Shown: in pieces, positions 35,238-43,904 of the stretch
How positions within the stretch are numbered: the first letter of the stretch is position 1
How the letters are laid out: every line of letters begins with the position of its first letter
Origin: an uncultured Granulicatella sp.
GTDB taxonomy: Bacteria; Bacillota; Bacilli; Lactobacillales; Aerococcaceae
NCBI GenBank assembly: GCA_934193545.1
Contig: CAKPVL010000001.1
Location: 1 to 64,000 of the forward strand
Direction of reading: 5' to 3'
DNA: 64,000 nt
Notes under the pieces: generated by a model
What the model saw: only the letters and a program-made list of their open reading frames with translations
Told to the model about the DNA's origin: nothing
The model's database searches: none
Program-made: the position numbers and the translations under genes

Positions 35238-36644
35238 ATGGTAGTAGGCGATTTCGCTATTGAACTAGATACAGTCGTAATCGGTGCCGGCCCTGGTGGA
35301 TATGTTGCAGCTATTCGTGCAGCTCAAGAAGGTCAAAAAGTTGCGATTATCGAGAAAGAATATTTTGGTGGTGTCTGCTTAAACGTTGGATGTATTCCAT
35401 CTAAAGCGTTAATTGCAGCTGGACATCATTACCAAGAAGCACAACACTCAGAAGTATTTGGTGTGACTGCTAAAGAAGTTGTTTTAGACTTCGCTAAAAC
35501 TCAAGAATGGAAAGATAACAAAGTGGTTAAGAAATTAACTTCTGGTGTTGAGTACTTATTAAAGAAAAACAAAGTTGAAATTATTAAAGGGGAAGCGTTC
35601 TTAGTGGATGAGCACACATTACGTGTTGTTACTGAAGACAGCGCTCAAACTTATTCTTTCAACCATGCTATCGTAGCTACAGGTAGCCGTCCAATCGAAA
35701 TCAAAGGTTTCAAATTTGGCGGACGCGTTATCGATTCAACTGGTGGTTTAGGTCTTAAAGAAGTTCCTAAAAAATTAGTTGTTATCGGTGGTGGGGTTAT
35801 CGGTTCAGAACTAGGTTCAGCATACGCTAACTTAGGTTCAGAAGTGACAATCCTTGAAGGTGCTCCAAGCATCCTTTCAATGTTTGATAAAGACATGGTT
35901 AAACTTGTTGAAGATAACATGGCTAAAAAAGGTGTTACTATCGTAACTAACGCAATGGCTAAAGAAGCTGTTGACAATGGTGATAGCGTAACTGTTAAGT
36001 ACACAGTAGACGGCAAAGAAGAAGCTGTTGAAGCTGACTACGTAATGGTTGCTGTAGGTCGCCGCCCTAACACAGACGAAATTGGTTTAGATGTTGCTGG
36101 TGTTGAATTGACTGACCGTGGTTTAGTTAAAGTCGACAACCAAGGACGTACAAACGTTAAATCAATCTTCGCAATCGGTGATATCGTTCCTGGGCCAGCT
36201 CTTGCTCACAAAGCAAGCTACGAAGGAAAAGTTGCAGCAGAAGCAATCTCAGGTAAACCAGTGGCTGTTGACTACCGTGCAATGCCATCTGTTGCCTTCA
36301 CTGATCCAGAATTAGCTTCAGTTGGTTACACTCAACAACAAGCTAAAGATGCTGGTTTACAAGTAAAAGCTTCTAAATTCCCATTAGCAGGAAATGGTCG
36401 TGCATTATCATTGAACGCTACTGAAGGTTTCGTTCGTTTAATCACTACTAAAGAAGATAATGTAATTGTTGGTGCACAAGTTGCCGGCGTGAACGCTTCA
36501 GATATTATTGCTGAATTAGGTTTAGCAGTTGAAGCTGGAATGAATGCGGAAGATATCGCATTAACAATCCACTCACATCCATCATTATCAGAAGTAGTTA
36601 TGGATACTGCTGAATTAGCATTAGGTATGCCAATTCACGTATAA
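35238..36644 (+). CDS. pdhD: Dihydrolipoamide dehydrogenase (E3)
   Basis: This 468-residue FAD flavoenzyme reoxidises the lipoyl groups with NAD+. The FAD loop is [17 protein letters not shown], and the redox disulfide is [13 protein letters not shown]. The NAD-binding loop is [16 protein letters not shown], the second FAD motif is [17 protein letters not shown], and the C-terminal catalytic base lies in [17 protein letters not shown] at 35229 overlaps the ribosome site AAGAGGTG, so the ATG at 35238 is taken. It is the last gene of the operon and ends at a strong terminator. Confidence 0.97.
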   Translation: MVVGDFAIELDTVVIGAGPGGYVAAIRAAQEGQKVAIIEKEYFGGVCLNVGCIPSKALIAAGHHYQEAQHSEVFGVTAKEVVLDFAKTQEWKDNKVVKKLTSGVEYLLKKNKVEIIKGEAFLVDEHTLRVVTEDSAQTYSFNHAIVATGSRPIEIKGFKFGGRVIDSTGGLGLKEVPKKLVVIGGGVIGSELGSAYANLGSEVTILEGAPSILSMFDKDMVKLVEDNMAKKGVTIVTNAMAKEAVDNGDSVTVKYTVDGKEEAVEADYVMVAVGRRPNTDEIGLDVAGVELTDRGLVKVDNQGRTNVKSIFAIGDIVPGPALAHKASYEGKVAAEAISGKPVAVDYRAMPSVAFTDPELASVGYTQQQAKDAGLQVKASKFPLAGNGRALSLNATEGFVRLITTKEDNVIVGAQVAGVNASDIIAELGLAVEAGMNAEDIALTIHSHPSLSEVVMDTAELALGMPIHV

Positions 36645-36662
36645 TTCTAAAGAATACGACAG

Positions 36663-36690
36663 AGGACTCGAATTTTCGAGTCCTTTTTTG
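36663..36690 (+). terminator. Terminator of the pdhABCD operon
   Basis: AGGACTCGAA pairs with TTCGAGTCCT almost without a loop, followed by TTTTTTG. Confidence 0.9.
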
Positions 36691-36786
36691 TTGCTATAAA
36701 AAGAAAAGATGAGGTAGTTTGCGTTTTAAATCCGAACAATTATCCGAATGAACTTTGAAACATTTGTGGTTTTCTCCTGGATAGCT

Positions 36787-36815
36787 TGATTGGAGTAGGG
36801 GTTATCGCGTATAAT
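36787..36815 (+). promoter_or_regulatory. Promoter of psuK-psuG
   Basis: TTGATT at 36787-36792 and consensus TATAAT at 36810-36815 have 17 bases between them. A small hairpin (GAATGAAGG with CCTCCATTC, one base unpaired) lies in the leader before the AAGGGGG ribosome site. Confidence 0.65.
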
Positions 36816-36887
36816 GAAGCGTATAAGACCGAATGAAGGAATATCCTCCATTCATCGAACCTTTTTGTAAACGAAGGGGGATGTTTC

Positions 36888-37841
36888 ATGTCAGAAGACA
36901 AGAAATTTAAAGATTCCTACGTACTTTGTATCGGCGGAATGAACGTGGACAAAAAAGTCCAATTGCTTGAAAATCTCGTGCTTGAGACGAGTAATCCAGT
37001 GGTCTCATCACTGAGTGCCGGAGGAGTTTCCAGAAACATTGCTGAAAATCTGGGACGTCTAGGTCTTCCTGTCAAGATGTTGTCAGTAGCAGGCGATGAC
37101 GAAAGTTTTACTTGGCTTGAAAAAGAGACGGAAGGCATTATCGATTTTTCCTTGGTTGATAGACTTCCTGGAAAAATGACATCGAATTATACGGCGATTT
37201 TGGACCTAGAAGGAGATATGTGTCTGGCGTTAGCCGACATGACCATTTGTGAGGAAATGACACCTTCGTGGCTCGATTTGCACGAAAACGAAGTAAAGCA
37301 AGCAAGTCTTGTCATTGCGGACCTGAATCTTCCGCAAGAAACTTTAGAAGCGCTCATTCAGCTGACTAGTCTTGAGAAAATCCCACTGGCCATTATTCCA
37401 GTGAGTGGTCCGAAGATGAAACGAATCCCTGATAAATTACACGGAGTTACTTGGATTGTCGTCAATGCGGACGAGTCTAGGACGAGGTACGGCGAACACA
37501 CGCTAGCTGAATTAGCTGCTTTATGGCAAAAAGATGGCGTAGAAAACATTGTGATTACTAAAGGGACTGAATGTGGTGTCTTTGCAGATGCTACAGGAGT
37601 TGTAATGACTTTTACACCGATAAAAGCAGATCATGTTCAAGACGTGACAGGAGCAGGAGATTCATTTTCTTCTGGAGTGCTTTACGGGGCTCTTAAAGGA
37701 GCAAGCTTGGAAGAGTCGATTGGATACGGATTAACGAATTCGTACTATACGGTCCAAGCCATTGAAACAGTTCGAAAAGACTTAAACGCTAAGTCATTTG
37801 AAAAAGAATATCAACAATTAAAGGAAAGAGGTTTATCATGA
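36888..37841 (+). CDS. psuK: PfkB-family kinase, probable pseudouridine kinase
   Basis: This 317-residue ribokinase-family enzyme probably phosphorylates pseudouridine at the 5' position. The N-terminal [13 protein letters not shown] and [16 protein letters not shown] match the sugar-binding PfkB region. The C-terminal [18 protein letters not shown] holds the catalytic Asp and anion-hole GAGD. The start follows GAAGGGGGATG. Its last four bases overlap the psuG start, and psuG encodes the next enzyme in the pathway, which fixes the substrate better than the sequence alone. A different nucleoside kinase activity remains possible. Confidence 0.9.
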   Translation: MSEDKKFKDSYVLCIGGMNVDKKVQLLENLVLETSNPVVSSLSAGGVSRNIAENLGRLGLPVKMLSVAGDDESFTWLEKETEGIIDFSLVDRLPGKMTSNYTAILDLEGDMCLALADMTICEEMTPSWLDLHENEVKQASLVIADLNLPQETLEALIQLTSLEKIPLAIIPVSGPKMKRIPDKLHGVTWIVVNADESRTRYGEHTLAELAALWQKDGVENIVITKGTECGVFADATGVVMTFTPIKADHVQDVTGAGDSFSSGVLYGALKGASLEESIGYGLTNSYYTVQAIETVRKDLNAKSFEKEYQQLKERGLS

Positions 37842-38752
37842 ATCCATTATTATCAATCAGTAAAGAAGTGCAACACGCGTTAGACAACAACCTACCAGTC
37901 GTTGCGTTAGAATCAACAATCATTTCACACGGAATGCCATATCCACAAAACGTTGAAATGGCTAAAACGGTAGAACAAATCATCCGCGACAATGGTGCAG
38001 TTCCAGCAACAATCGCTATCATGGACGGAAAATACAAAATTGGTTTAGAAGAAGCGGACTTAGAACGTCTTGCGAAAGAAAAACCAGTTGCAAAAGTATC
38101 TCGCCGTGACTTAGCTGAAACATTTGCTAAAGGTGTTTTAGGAGCAACTACAGTAGCGACAACAATGATTGGTGCACACTTAGCTGGGATCAAAGTATTC
38201 GTCACTGGCGGTATCGGTGGGGTTCACCGTGGCGTTGAAGATACAATGGATATCTCAGCGGACTTAGATGAATTAGGACAAACTCCAGTAACAGTTGTCT
38301 GTGCTGGTGCCAAAGCGATTCTTGATTTACCACGTACTCTTGAATATTTAGAAACAAAAGGGGTGCCAGTAGTTGGCTACCAAACAGACTACTTACCAGC
38401 ATTCTACACTCGTACATCTGAGTACAAATTAAACAGCCGTGTTGATTCAGCTAAAGAAGTTGCTGAAATGATTCGTTATTCTGAATTACTAGGCCTTAAA
38501 GGTGGTATTTTAGTAACAAACCCAATCCCAGCTGAACACGAAATTCCACACGAAAAAATCGATGCGATTATCGATCAAGCAGTTCGTGAAGCAGACGAAA
38601 AAGGAATTCACGGAAAAGATAGCACACCATTCTTATTAGCGAAAATTGTTGAGTTAACAGGTGGAGAAAGCTTGAAGACAAATATTCAGCTTGTTTACAA
38701 TAACGCAAAACTTGGTGCGCAAATCGCAAAAGAATACCAAGAAGGAAAATAA
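37838..38752 (+). CDS. psuG: Pseudouridine-5'-phosphate glycosidase
   Basis: This 304-residue enzyme cleaves the C-C glycosidic bond of pseudouridine 5'-phosphate to uracil and ribose 5-phosphate (the reverse direction in vitro). Family blocks [49 protein letters not shown] and [17 protein letters not shown] are present. Length matches the family. It overlaps psuK by four bases, and AAGGAAAGAGG precedes the ATG. It completes pseudouridine salvage from RNA turnover. Downstream lies a 950-base region without genes, filled by structured repeats. Confidence 0.95.
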   Translation: MNPLLSISKEVQHALDNNLPVVALESTIISHGMPYPQNVEMAKTVEQIIRDNGAVPATIAIMDGKYKIGLEEADLERLAKEKPVAKVSRRDLAETFAKGVLGATTVATTMIGAHLAGIKVFVTGGIGGVHRGVEDTMDISADLDELGQTPVTVVCAGAKAILDLPRTLEYLETKGVPVVGYQTDYLPAFYTRTSEYKLNSRVDSAKEVAEMIRYSELLGLKGGILVTNPIPAEHEIPHEKIDAIIDQAVREADEKGIHGKDSTPFLLAKIVELTGGESLKTNIQLVYNNAKLGAQIAKEYQEGK

Positions 38753-38858
38753 TCAAAGGTTTTATGGATTACGACGAATCCTTGCGGATTTGTTTGTAGT
38801 TGCTGTGACAAGGCACCGGTTCGAGCCGATGTCTCTCACCTTCAAAGCCTCAAAGAGA

Positions 38859-38983
38859 GTAAGACCAAAGTCAAAACAGGACTCACAGTGTGAGTCCTGT
38901 TTGCTTTGTAGTCTTACCCCCGCAAGGATGATTAGGATTAAGCGAGTCACGAGTGATGAAGCTTAATTCAATCATCTACTGCG
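38859..38983 (+). repeat. Two-hairpin intergenic repeat, copy C (125 bp)
   Basis: It keeps the layout and conserved blocks of copies A and B (CTCACAGTGTGAG, GTAGTCTTAC, CCCCGCA, TCACGAGTGATGA, TACTGCG) with substituted stems that still pair. The outer stem is GTAAGAC/GTCTTAC, then AAAG/CTTT. The inner stem is AAACAGGA/TCCTGTTT. Hairpin 2 has ATGATT-AG-GATTAAGC with GCTTAATTC-AATCAT. Confidence 0.85.
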
Positions 38984-39035
38984 TCTAACTTTATAAAGTA
39001 CTTTAAGTAAGGAGTAAAATCCTACGCCCTCTTAG

Positions 39036-39154
39036 CACAGTGGTTGAATGGAATGAGTTTCGCTGTAAACAGCAATCTCATTCCTATTCAACTTTGTGGG
39101 GGAAATAAAACGAAATGCCATAGATACAATGTATCTATGGCATTTCTGTCTTTC
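39036..39154 (-). repeat. Two-hairpin intergenic repeat, divergent copy E (119 bp)
   Basis: On the minus strand GAAAGACAGAAATGCC opens hairpin 1, whose tip is ATACATTGTAT rather than CACAGTGTG. TTTCCCCCACAAAG follows. Hairpin 2 is TTGAAT-AG-GAATGAG with CTCATTC-C-ATTCAA and a GCTGTTTACAGC tip, then CCACTGTG. The closing pair CACA/TGTG replaces CGCA/TGCG of the other copies, so pairing is kept. Confidence 0.7.
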
Positions 39155-39433
39155 TCCCTCGTTTTGATGCATTTCCTGTCACTGCAACTACAAAATCCGC
39201 GGATTCTCTGTAATCCATAGATGAATGATTTTCTTTTGGAATTTGTGCCCAAGGGAAAGGGAACAGTGCTTCTCGAGTTAGAGAGTGCAGCAACTTAGTT
39301 TTGAAAAGTGCTTTAAACAAATTAAAATGAAAAGCAGGTATTAAGTTCGAGCAGTTTTGTGTAATATTCGAGCAATTAACCTATTTAGTAAATTCTAAAA
39401 GAGTTTCATTTATAAAAAAGTGGATAGCACCAA

Positions 39434-39627
39434 GAAGATGATGACGGAGAATCTGGCGGATTCATTGTCGTAGTAATGGGAAAGTGCATTAAATGCGAAT
39501 TAGCAGGAGTTAGAAGTTTTTCTTACTCCTGCTTTGAGGCTTTAAAGGCGAAAGACAAAAGGCTTGAGCCGGTGCCCCATTATAACGACAATGAAAAAAT
39601 CCGCAAGGATTCGAAGTTATCATCTTC
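39434..39627. repeat. 194-bp hairpin element F, relative of the composite element
   Basis: Outer arms GAAGATGATGAC (39434-39445) and GTTATCATCTTC (39616-39627) pair with one G-U. Inner arms CATTGTCGTAGTAATGGG (39463-39480) and CCCATTATAACGACAATG (39576-39593) pair with two mismatches. Between them sit GAATC-TGGCG-GATTC on one side and AATCC-GCAA-GGATT on the other. The apex has AGCAGGAGT/ACTCCTGCT and GGCTTGAGCCGGTGCC, the reverse complement of a close variant of the GGCACCGGTTCGAGCC in the composite element. It ends about 80 bases before the UPF0223 gene. The 215 bases between the two elements (39220-39433) hold no ORF or other recognisable feature. Confidence 0.7.
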
Positions 39628-39709
39628 ATTGCCAAATTTTTTTGCTTCATAAATGGAAACTCTTGCAGAAAAAGTGTATACTAAATAGGTATGATTGTGA
39701 GGTGGCGAG

Positions 39710-39991
39710 ATGGCCAATTATAGTTATCCAATTGATTTGGAATGGTCGCATGAAGAGATGAATAAAGTCATCAAACTTTGGAATGCGGTCGAAGAGGCTT
39801 ACGAAAAAGGAATCCAAGTAGAAGCTTTTAAAAAAGCCTACCAAGAATTTAAAACGGTAGTCCGTAGTATCGGTGAAGAGAAGAGACTCGGTCGTGAATT
39901 CGAGGAAGCATCTGGATATAGCCTGTATCGTGTAGTCCAAGCAAGTAAAAACGCAACAAAAATTATTCGTATGGAAGGATTGAAAAAATAA
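39710..39991 (+). CDS. UPF0223 family protein (YktA-like)
   Basis: This 93-residue soluble helical protein matches the UPF0223 family of Firmicutes, whose function is unknown. The YSYPIDLEWSHEEMNKVI start and the GEEKRLGREFEEASGYSLYR block are characteristic. GAGGTGGCGAG precedes the ATG. Its TAA shares one base with the ATG of the inositol-monophosphatase gene, so they are coupled, the same partnership as yktA and yktC in Bacillus. A TATACT -10 lies about 30 bases upstream, downstream of element F. Confidence 0.9.
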   Translation: MANYSYPIDLEWSHEEMNKVIKLWNAVEEAYEKGIQVEAFKKAYQEFKTVVRSIGEEKRLGREFEEASGYSLYRVVQASKNATKIIRMEGLKK

Positions 39992-40770
39992 TGGATTTAT
40001 TAGCAACACACCTATTAGTAAATGACTGGATTATGGAGGCTGGACAAAAAATCCGTCACAGCTTTGGTGAACCATTAAAAGTAGATACAAAAACAAGCCG
40101 TAACGACTTAGTAACAAACGTGGATAAAGAAATCGAACAATTCTTTATCGCAAAAATTCGTGAACAATTCCCAACACACAAAATCATGGGTGAAGAAGGT
40201 TTTGGTGACGAATTAACTTCAATGGATGGTTACGTTTGGTTAATTGACCCAATCGATGGCACATTAAACTTCGTGAAACGTCAAGAAGACTTCGGTATTA
40301 TGATTGCTTTATATAAAGATGGCGTAGGTCTTTTAGGTTACATTTACGATGTCATGCGCGATCGCTTCGTATACGGTATTAAAGATTACGGTGCATACTG
40401 CAACGGTCGTCGTCTTTCAACTCCTGAAATCCACAGCATTGGCGACAGCTCAATTAACGTGAATGGATTTATGTTATTAGAAGCGACTGAAAAAGAAGCT
40501 GAAATGATCCGTAAAGCAATGGTTACTCGTACTTACGGTGCTTCTTCAATCGAGCATATCCAAGTAATCTTAGGAAAATCAGTAGCGTATGTTTCTACAT
40601 TACTTGCTCCTTGGGATATCGCACCAGGGATGGTTATTGCTAAAGAATTAGGATTACACTACAGTACAGTGGACGGAAAAGAAGTTGACTTCTTAGTTCC
40701 TAATAAAAAGACAACAGGGGTTATCTGTTCTAAAGATATTGCTGACGAAATTATCGCAGCGTTTAAATAA
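39991..40770 (+). CDS. Inositol monophosphatase family protein (YktC/SuhB-like)
   Basis: This 259-residue Mg2+-dependent phosphatase has metal and catalytic motifs GEEGFGDE, WLIDPIDGTLNFVKR and, at the C-terminus, APWDIAPGMVIAKELG. Substrates in this family include inositol phosphates, fructose bisphosphate, NADP and 3'-phosphoadenosine phosphate, and the real one is not decidable here. The start overlaps the UPF0223 stop by one base. The downstream hairpin at 40780 may reduce read-through to the LOG gene. Confidence 0.93.
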   Translation: MDLLATHLLVNDWIMEAGQKIRHSFGEPLKVDTKTSRNDLVTNVDKEIEQFFIAKIREQFPTHKIMGEEGFGDELTSMDGYVWLIDPIDGTLNFVKRQEDFGIMIALYKDGVGLLGYIYDVMRDRFVYGIKDYGAYCNGRRLSTPEIHSIGDSSINVNGFMLLEATEKEAEMIRKAMVTRTYGASSIEHIQVILGKSVAYVSTLLAPWDIAPGMVIAKELGLHYSTVDGKEVDFLVPNKKTTGVICSKDIADEIIAAFK

Positions 40771-40779
40771 GAATGAGTC

Positions 40780-40810
40780 GAGGGGCGTAAGAGATTACGC
40801 CTCTTTCTTT
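40780..40810 (+). terminator. Weak terminator or attenuator before the LOG gene
   Basis: GAGGGGCGTAA pairs with TTACGCCTC around GAGA (one bulged base), followed by TTTCTTTT. It lies immediately before the AAAGGAG site of the next gene. Confidence 0.6.
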
Positions 40811-40823
40811 TAAAGGAGAACGT

Positions 40824-41360
40824 ATGAATATTGCAGTTTATTGTGCGGCAAGCCAAAGTAATTGCCCTGCATTTGATAAGAAAACAGAAGAACTAGGCAA
40901 GTGGATGGCAAAACATAACCACACGCTCGTCTATGGTGGTGGAAATACGGGGCTCATGGGAGTGGTTGCGACTGCCGTGATGAACGAAGGCGGAGAAGTT
41001 ATTGGCGTGATGCCGCAGTTCTTTGTAGACCGCGAGATTGCGAAACAAGATATCACGAAACTTCATATTGTCGATACGATGTCCGAGCGTAAAAATCAGA
41101 TGATCGCACTCAGTGAAGTATACATTGCGCTTCCTGGTGGTCCAGGAACCCTTGAAGAAATCGCAGAGGTCGTTTCTTGGGTGCGTGTAGGCCAAACGAA
41201 TGGCATTTGTATCTTCTATAATATGGAAGGGTACTACGACCATTTAGAAGCCTTTTTCGATAAAATGGTGGAAACGAACTTGCTAAGCGAAGAAGACAGA
41301 AGCCAAATTCATTTTGCGAAAACTTTGTCGGAAATTGAAGCACTTATTGGGTTGGTATAA
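40824..41360 (+). CDS. LOG family protein (nucleotide 5'-monophosphate phosphoribohydrolase type)
   Basis: This 178-residue Rossmann-like protein has LVYGGGNTGLMGVVA for phosphate binding and the diagnostic PGGPGTLEEIAEVVSW (PGGxGTxxE). Characterised members hydrolyse N6-modified or plain AMP-type nucleotides to base and ribose 5-phosphate. The bacterial role is unclear; nucleotide catabolism or protection is plausible. It starts at an ATG after AAAGGAG, 53 bases behind the phosphatase gene, with a hairpin between. Length is standard. Confidence 0.92.
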   Translation: MNIAVYCAASQSNCPAFDKKTEELGKWMAKHNHTLVYGGGNTGLMGVVATAVMNEGGEVIGVMPQFFVDREIAKQDITKLHIVDTMSERKNQMIALSEVYIALPGGPGTLEEIAEVVSWVRVGQTNGICIFYNMEGYYDHLEAFFDKMVETNLLSEEDRSQIHFAKTLSEIEALIGLV

Positions 41361-41451
41361 GTTTAAATTTCGAGTGCATTTACTTAAAAAACAATTTTAT
41401 GTTTTGTATAATTTACTTAGTGAATAGCTGAATAGAAAGGGGAATGAGTTA

Positions 41452-41871
41452 ATGATGAAGTCGTTAAGTAAGGTCTACCAGTATTTGTCTTTTATCTGTT
41501 TATTGATTCAATTTCTTTTTTCAATCTATTTCTATAATCAAGGTGGCGTATTTTTTGATGAAGGAGTACTAATACTGTTTCAATCCTTGACTGGACTGTT
41601 GGTGATTGGAATAGTAGAGCGAAGTAACAAGCAACACGATTGGCTAATTGGAGTAGGGGAAGCTTTAATCCTTCTTTTACTATTTTACCAAATCTTTGCA
41701 AGTATCATTATGATTACCGACGCATTTGTTGAGAGCACCATTCCACTTTTCTTAAAAGGAACTTTTGGGATTTGTAGTAAATTAGTTCTTTTGATGATGG
41801 GTTGGAGTATTCTTCAACTGTTGATGCAGTTTGGTAGAATGTTCTGTGTAAAAAGGGTGACAACAGAATAA
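41452..41871 (+). CDS. Small hydrophobic membrane protein, unknown
   Basis: This 139-residue protein has four predicted transmembrane stretches (about 11-28, 38-53, 66-88 and 103-127) joined by short polar loops, including VERSNKQHDW. No family is recognised. A TATAAT at 41407-41412 and an AAAGGGGAATG ribosome site support expression; ATGs occur at 41452 and 41455. A strong terminator follows. It resembles the 147-residue membrane protein at 29465 in size and layout, but I see no clear sequence similarity. Confidence 0.65.
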   Translation: MMKSLSKVYQYLSFICLLIQFLFSIYFYNQGGVFFDEGVLILFQSLTGLLVIGIVERSNKQHDWLIGVGEALILLLLFYQIFASIIMITDAFVESTIPLFLKGTFGICSKLVLLMMGWSILQLLMQFGRMFCVKRVTTE

Positions 41872-41892
41872 ATCGAATGTAGTTCTATTTTT

Positions 41893-41952
41893 GGAGTGGA
41901 AATGTAAGCCAGAATGATACAAGTTCTGGGGGGAGTTCCACTCCGTTTTTTT
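41893..41952 (+). terminator. Two-part terminator before ylxM
   Basis: GGAGTGGAA at 41893-41901 pairs with TTCCACTCC at 41936-41944. An inner stem CCAGAA with TTCTGG lies inside, and GTTTTTTTG follows. Confidence 0.9.
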
Positions 41953-41975
41953 GTTAGCGTAATACCCCTAACTTT

Positions 41976-41983
41976 GCTATAAT
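41976..41983 (+). promoter_or_regulatory. Extended -10 promoter of ylxM-ffh
   Basis: TGC directly precedes consensus TATAAT at 41978-41983, 30 bases before the ylxM ATG. Confidence 0.6.
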
Positions 41984-42013
41984 AAAGGATATGAGTTTAA
42001 GGGAGGGCAACGA

Positions 42014-42352
42014 ATGGAATTAGAAAAAACAACGCAAATGAACTTGCTTGTAGAGTTCTATGGCAGCCTTTTAACCGATAAACAACTCGAATATATGGAG
42101 CTCTATTATGGGGATGATTATTCGCTTGGTGAAATCGCCGAAGAATTTGACGTGAGCCGTCAAGCAGTATATGATAATATCCGCCGCTCGGCAAAGTTAT
42201 TAGAAAACTACGAAGAGAAATTACATCTGGTCGCTGATTTCTATAAACGCCAAGAGCACTATGATGAATTAGAAAAAGAAATTCAAAAGAACTATCCTGA
42301 GGCAACACAGCTTGCTTCAATCGTTTCAAAATTACAAGAGATGAATAAATAA
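42014..42352 (+). CDS. ylxM: YlxM/UPF0122 helix-turn-helix protein
   Basis: This 112-residue protein has a sigma-70 region-4-like helix-turn-helix: [19 protein letters not shown] followed by [17 protein letters not shown]. The family is nearly always encoded just before ffh and is reported to influence the signal recognition particle cycle in streptococci. A GGGAGGGCAACG ribosome site precedes the ATG. ffh begins 18 bases downstream, so they share a transcript. ftsY is not in this window. Confidence 0.93.
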   Translation: MELEKTTQMNLLVEFYGSLLTDKQLEYMELYYGDDYSLGEIAEEFDVSRQAVYDNIRRSAKLLENYEEKLHLVADFYKRQEHYDELEKEIQKNYPEATQLASIVSKLQEMNK

Positions 42353-42369
42353 ACTCAAGGAGTGAAATT

Positions 42370-43806
42370 ATGGCATTCGAAGGATTATCAGATCGTCTGC
42401 AAAATGCGATGACTTCCGTTTCACGAAAAGGAAAAATTACGGAAGCTGACTTAAAACAAATGATGCGTGAAGTGCGTCTTGCGCTTTTAGAAGCCGACGT
42501 TAACTTCAAAGTTGTAAAAGACTTCGTACGTAAAGTGAATGAACGTGCATTAGGTGCCAATGTGCTTGAAGCATTATCACCAGCACAACAAGTCGTTAAA
42601 ATCGTTAACGAAGAATTAACAGAATTAATGGGGGGCGAACAAGCGCCGTTCCGTTTTGAAGCTAAACCGCCAACGGTAGTGATGATGGTCGGTCTTCAAG
42701 GGGCCGGTAAAACAACGACTGCTGGTAAACTCGCTTCTTTCATGGCGAAACATGAAAAGAAACGTCCATTACTAGTTGCTGCCGACGTGTATCGTCCAGC
42801 CGCGATTGACCAATTACAAACATTAGGGAAACAATTAAACTTCCCAGTGTTCTCACTTGGAAATCAAGTAAGCCCAGTAGAAATCGCTAAACAAGCGATT
42901 GAAAAAGCAAAAATTGATGGGCGCGACTTAGTGATTATCGATACGGCCGGTCGTTTGCATATTGACGAAAACTTGATGGAAGAATTACAAAACATCAAGG
43001 CAGTCGCAAACCCAAGCGAAATCTTACTCGTTGTCGACTCAATGACAGGGCAAGATGCCGTAAACGTAGCTCAAACATTTAACGAACGTTTGGACATCAC
43101 AGGGGTTATCCTTACAAAACTTGATGGGGACACTCGTGGTGGTGCGGCTCTATCTATCCGTTCTGTTACAGGAAAACCAATTAAATTTACAGGTCGTGGG
43201 GAAAAATTAGAAGACTTCGAAATCTTCTACCCTGAACGTATGGCTTCTCGTATTCTTGGTATGGGAGATATGATGACCCTTATCGAGAAGGCGCAACAAG
43301 ACTTCGATGAAGCAAAAGCGCAAGAGATGGCGGATAAAATTAAAGCAAACACCTTTGACTTTAATGACTTTATCGACCAACTAGACCAAGTGAATAAGAT
43401 GGGACCACTAGAAGATATCTTGAAGATGATTCCAGGGTTAAATAAAATGGCTGGTCTAAACGACTTAAAAGTGGATCCAAAAGATACAGCGCGTATGAAA
43501 GCTATCGTCTTATCAATGACTCCACAAGAGCGTGAAAATCCAGATATCTTATCACAAGCTCGTCGTAAACGTATTGCGGCAGGTTCAGCTCGTCCGTTAG
43601 CAGAAGTGAACCGTTTAATCAAACAGTTCAACGAATCTAAGAAAATGATGAACCAAATGTCCAACGGTAACATGAAAGGCCTAGAAGGCATGATGAACCA
43701 AATGGGCATGGGCGGACGTACGAATAAACTTGCTCAAATCGGTATGCAACAATACGCACGCCGTCAAAAACAAAATAAATTGAAAAAATTAAAGAAAAAA
43801 CGTTAG
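42370..43806 (+). CDS. ffh: Signal recognition particle protein Ffh
   Basis: This 478-residue GTPase binds signal sequences on nascent membrane proteins. N domain spans about 1-95. In the G domain, GLQGAGKTTTAGKLA is the P-loop, VAADVYRPAAIDQL the insertion box region, IIDTAGRLHID the G3 motif and TKLDGDTRGG the G4/closing loop. The C-terminal M domain is Met-rich (MMNQMSNGNMKGLEGMMNQ) with a basic RNA-binding helix. It is complete and co-transcribed with ylxM. The 4.5S/scRNA partner is not in this window. Confidence 0.98.
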   Translation: MAFEGLSDRLQNAMTSVSRKGKITEADLKQMMREVRLALLEADVNFKVVKDFVRKVNERALGANVLEALSPAQQVVKIVNEELTELMGGEQAPFRFEAKPPTVVMMVGLQGAGKTTTAGKLASFMAKHEKKRPLLVAADVYRPAAIDQLQTLGKQLNFPVFSLGNQVSPVEIAKQAIEKAKIDGRDLVIIDTAGRLHIDENLMEELQNIKAVANPSEILLVVDSMTGQDAVNVAQTFNERLDITGVILTKLDGDTRGGAALSIRSVTGKPIKFTGRGEKLEDFEIFYPERMASRILGMGDMMTLIEKAQQDFDEAKAQEMADKIKANTFDFNDFIDQLDQVNKMGPLEDILKMIPGLNKMAGLNDLKVDPKDTARMKAIVLSMTPQERENPDILSQARRKRIAAGSARPLAEVNRLIKQFNESKKMMNQMSNGNMKGLEGMMNQMGMGGRTNKLAQIGMQQYARRQKQNKLKKLKKKR

Positions 43807-43830
43807 GAAACAGCGTTATAAAATAATTTA

Positions 43831-43872
43831 AACCGCAACATCTTACTGAACTGTAAGGTTGCGGTTTTTTTA
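43831..43872 (+). terminator. Terminator of ylxM-ffh
   Basis: AACCGCAAC at 43831-43839 pairs with GTTGCGGTT at 43858-43866, with an inner TCTTAC/GTAAG stem, followed by a T-run. Confidence 0.92.
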
Positions 43873-43904
43873 TGGCGATGATAACGCACAGAAAGGAGAA
43901 CTCA

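Larger units (their letters stand above)
38763..39219. repeat. 457-bp composite inverted-repeat element carrying copies C and E
   Basis: Outer arms TATGGATTAC (38763-38772) and GTAATCCATA (39210-39219) are perfectly complementary. Inner arms GTAGTTGCTGTGACA (38796-38810) and TGTCACTGCAACTAC (39177-39191) pair with one mismatch. Between the arms on each side is a small hairpin, AATCC-TTGC-GGATT on the left and the palindrome AATCCGCGGATT on the right. The interior holds GGCACCGGTTCGAGCC, copy C on the plus strand and copy E on the minus strand. The whole can fold as one giant branched hairpin. There is no transposase and no obvious target duplication. Short ORFs crossing it look spurious. Confidence 0.75.

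Noticed and set aside
38811..38840. Possible tRNA T-arm: CCGGTTCGAGCC resembles the TTCGA loop of a tRNA
   Set aside because: No acceptor, D or anticodon arm can be built around it. The block recurs as GGCACCGGCTCAAGCC in element F, so it belongs to the repeat family.
38691..38966. 91-residue plus-strand ORF from the end of psuG into repeat C
   Set aside because: It starts inside psuG in another frame and runs through hairpins, with no translation signal.
39135..39320. 61-residue minus-strand ORF through the composite repeat
   Set aside because: It crosses repeat copy E's flank and the carrier arm, has no ribosome site and no family resemblance. It is a by-product of the repeat sequence.
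41960..42013. Riboswitch or T-box in the ylxM leader
   Set aside because: The leader is only about 25 bases long with no conserved T-box sequence.
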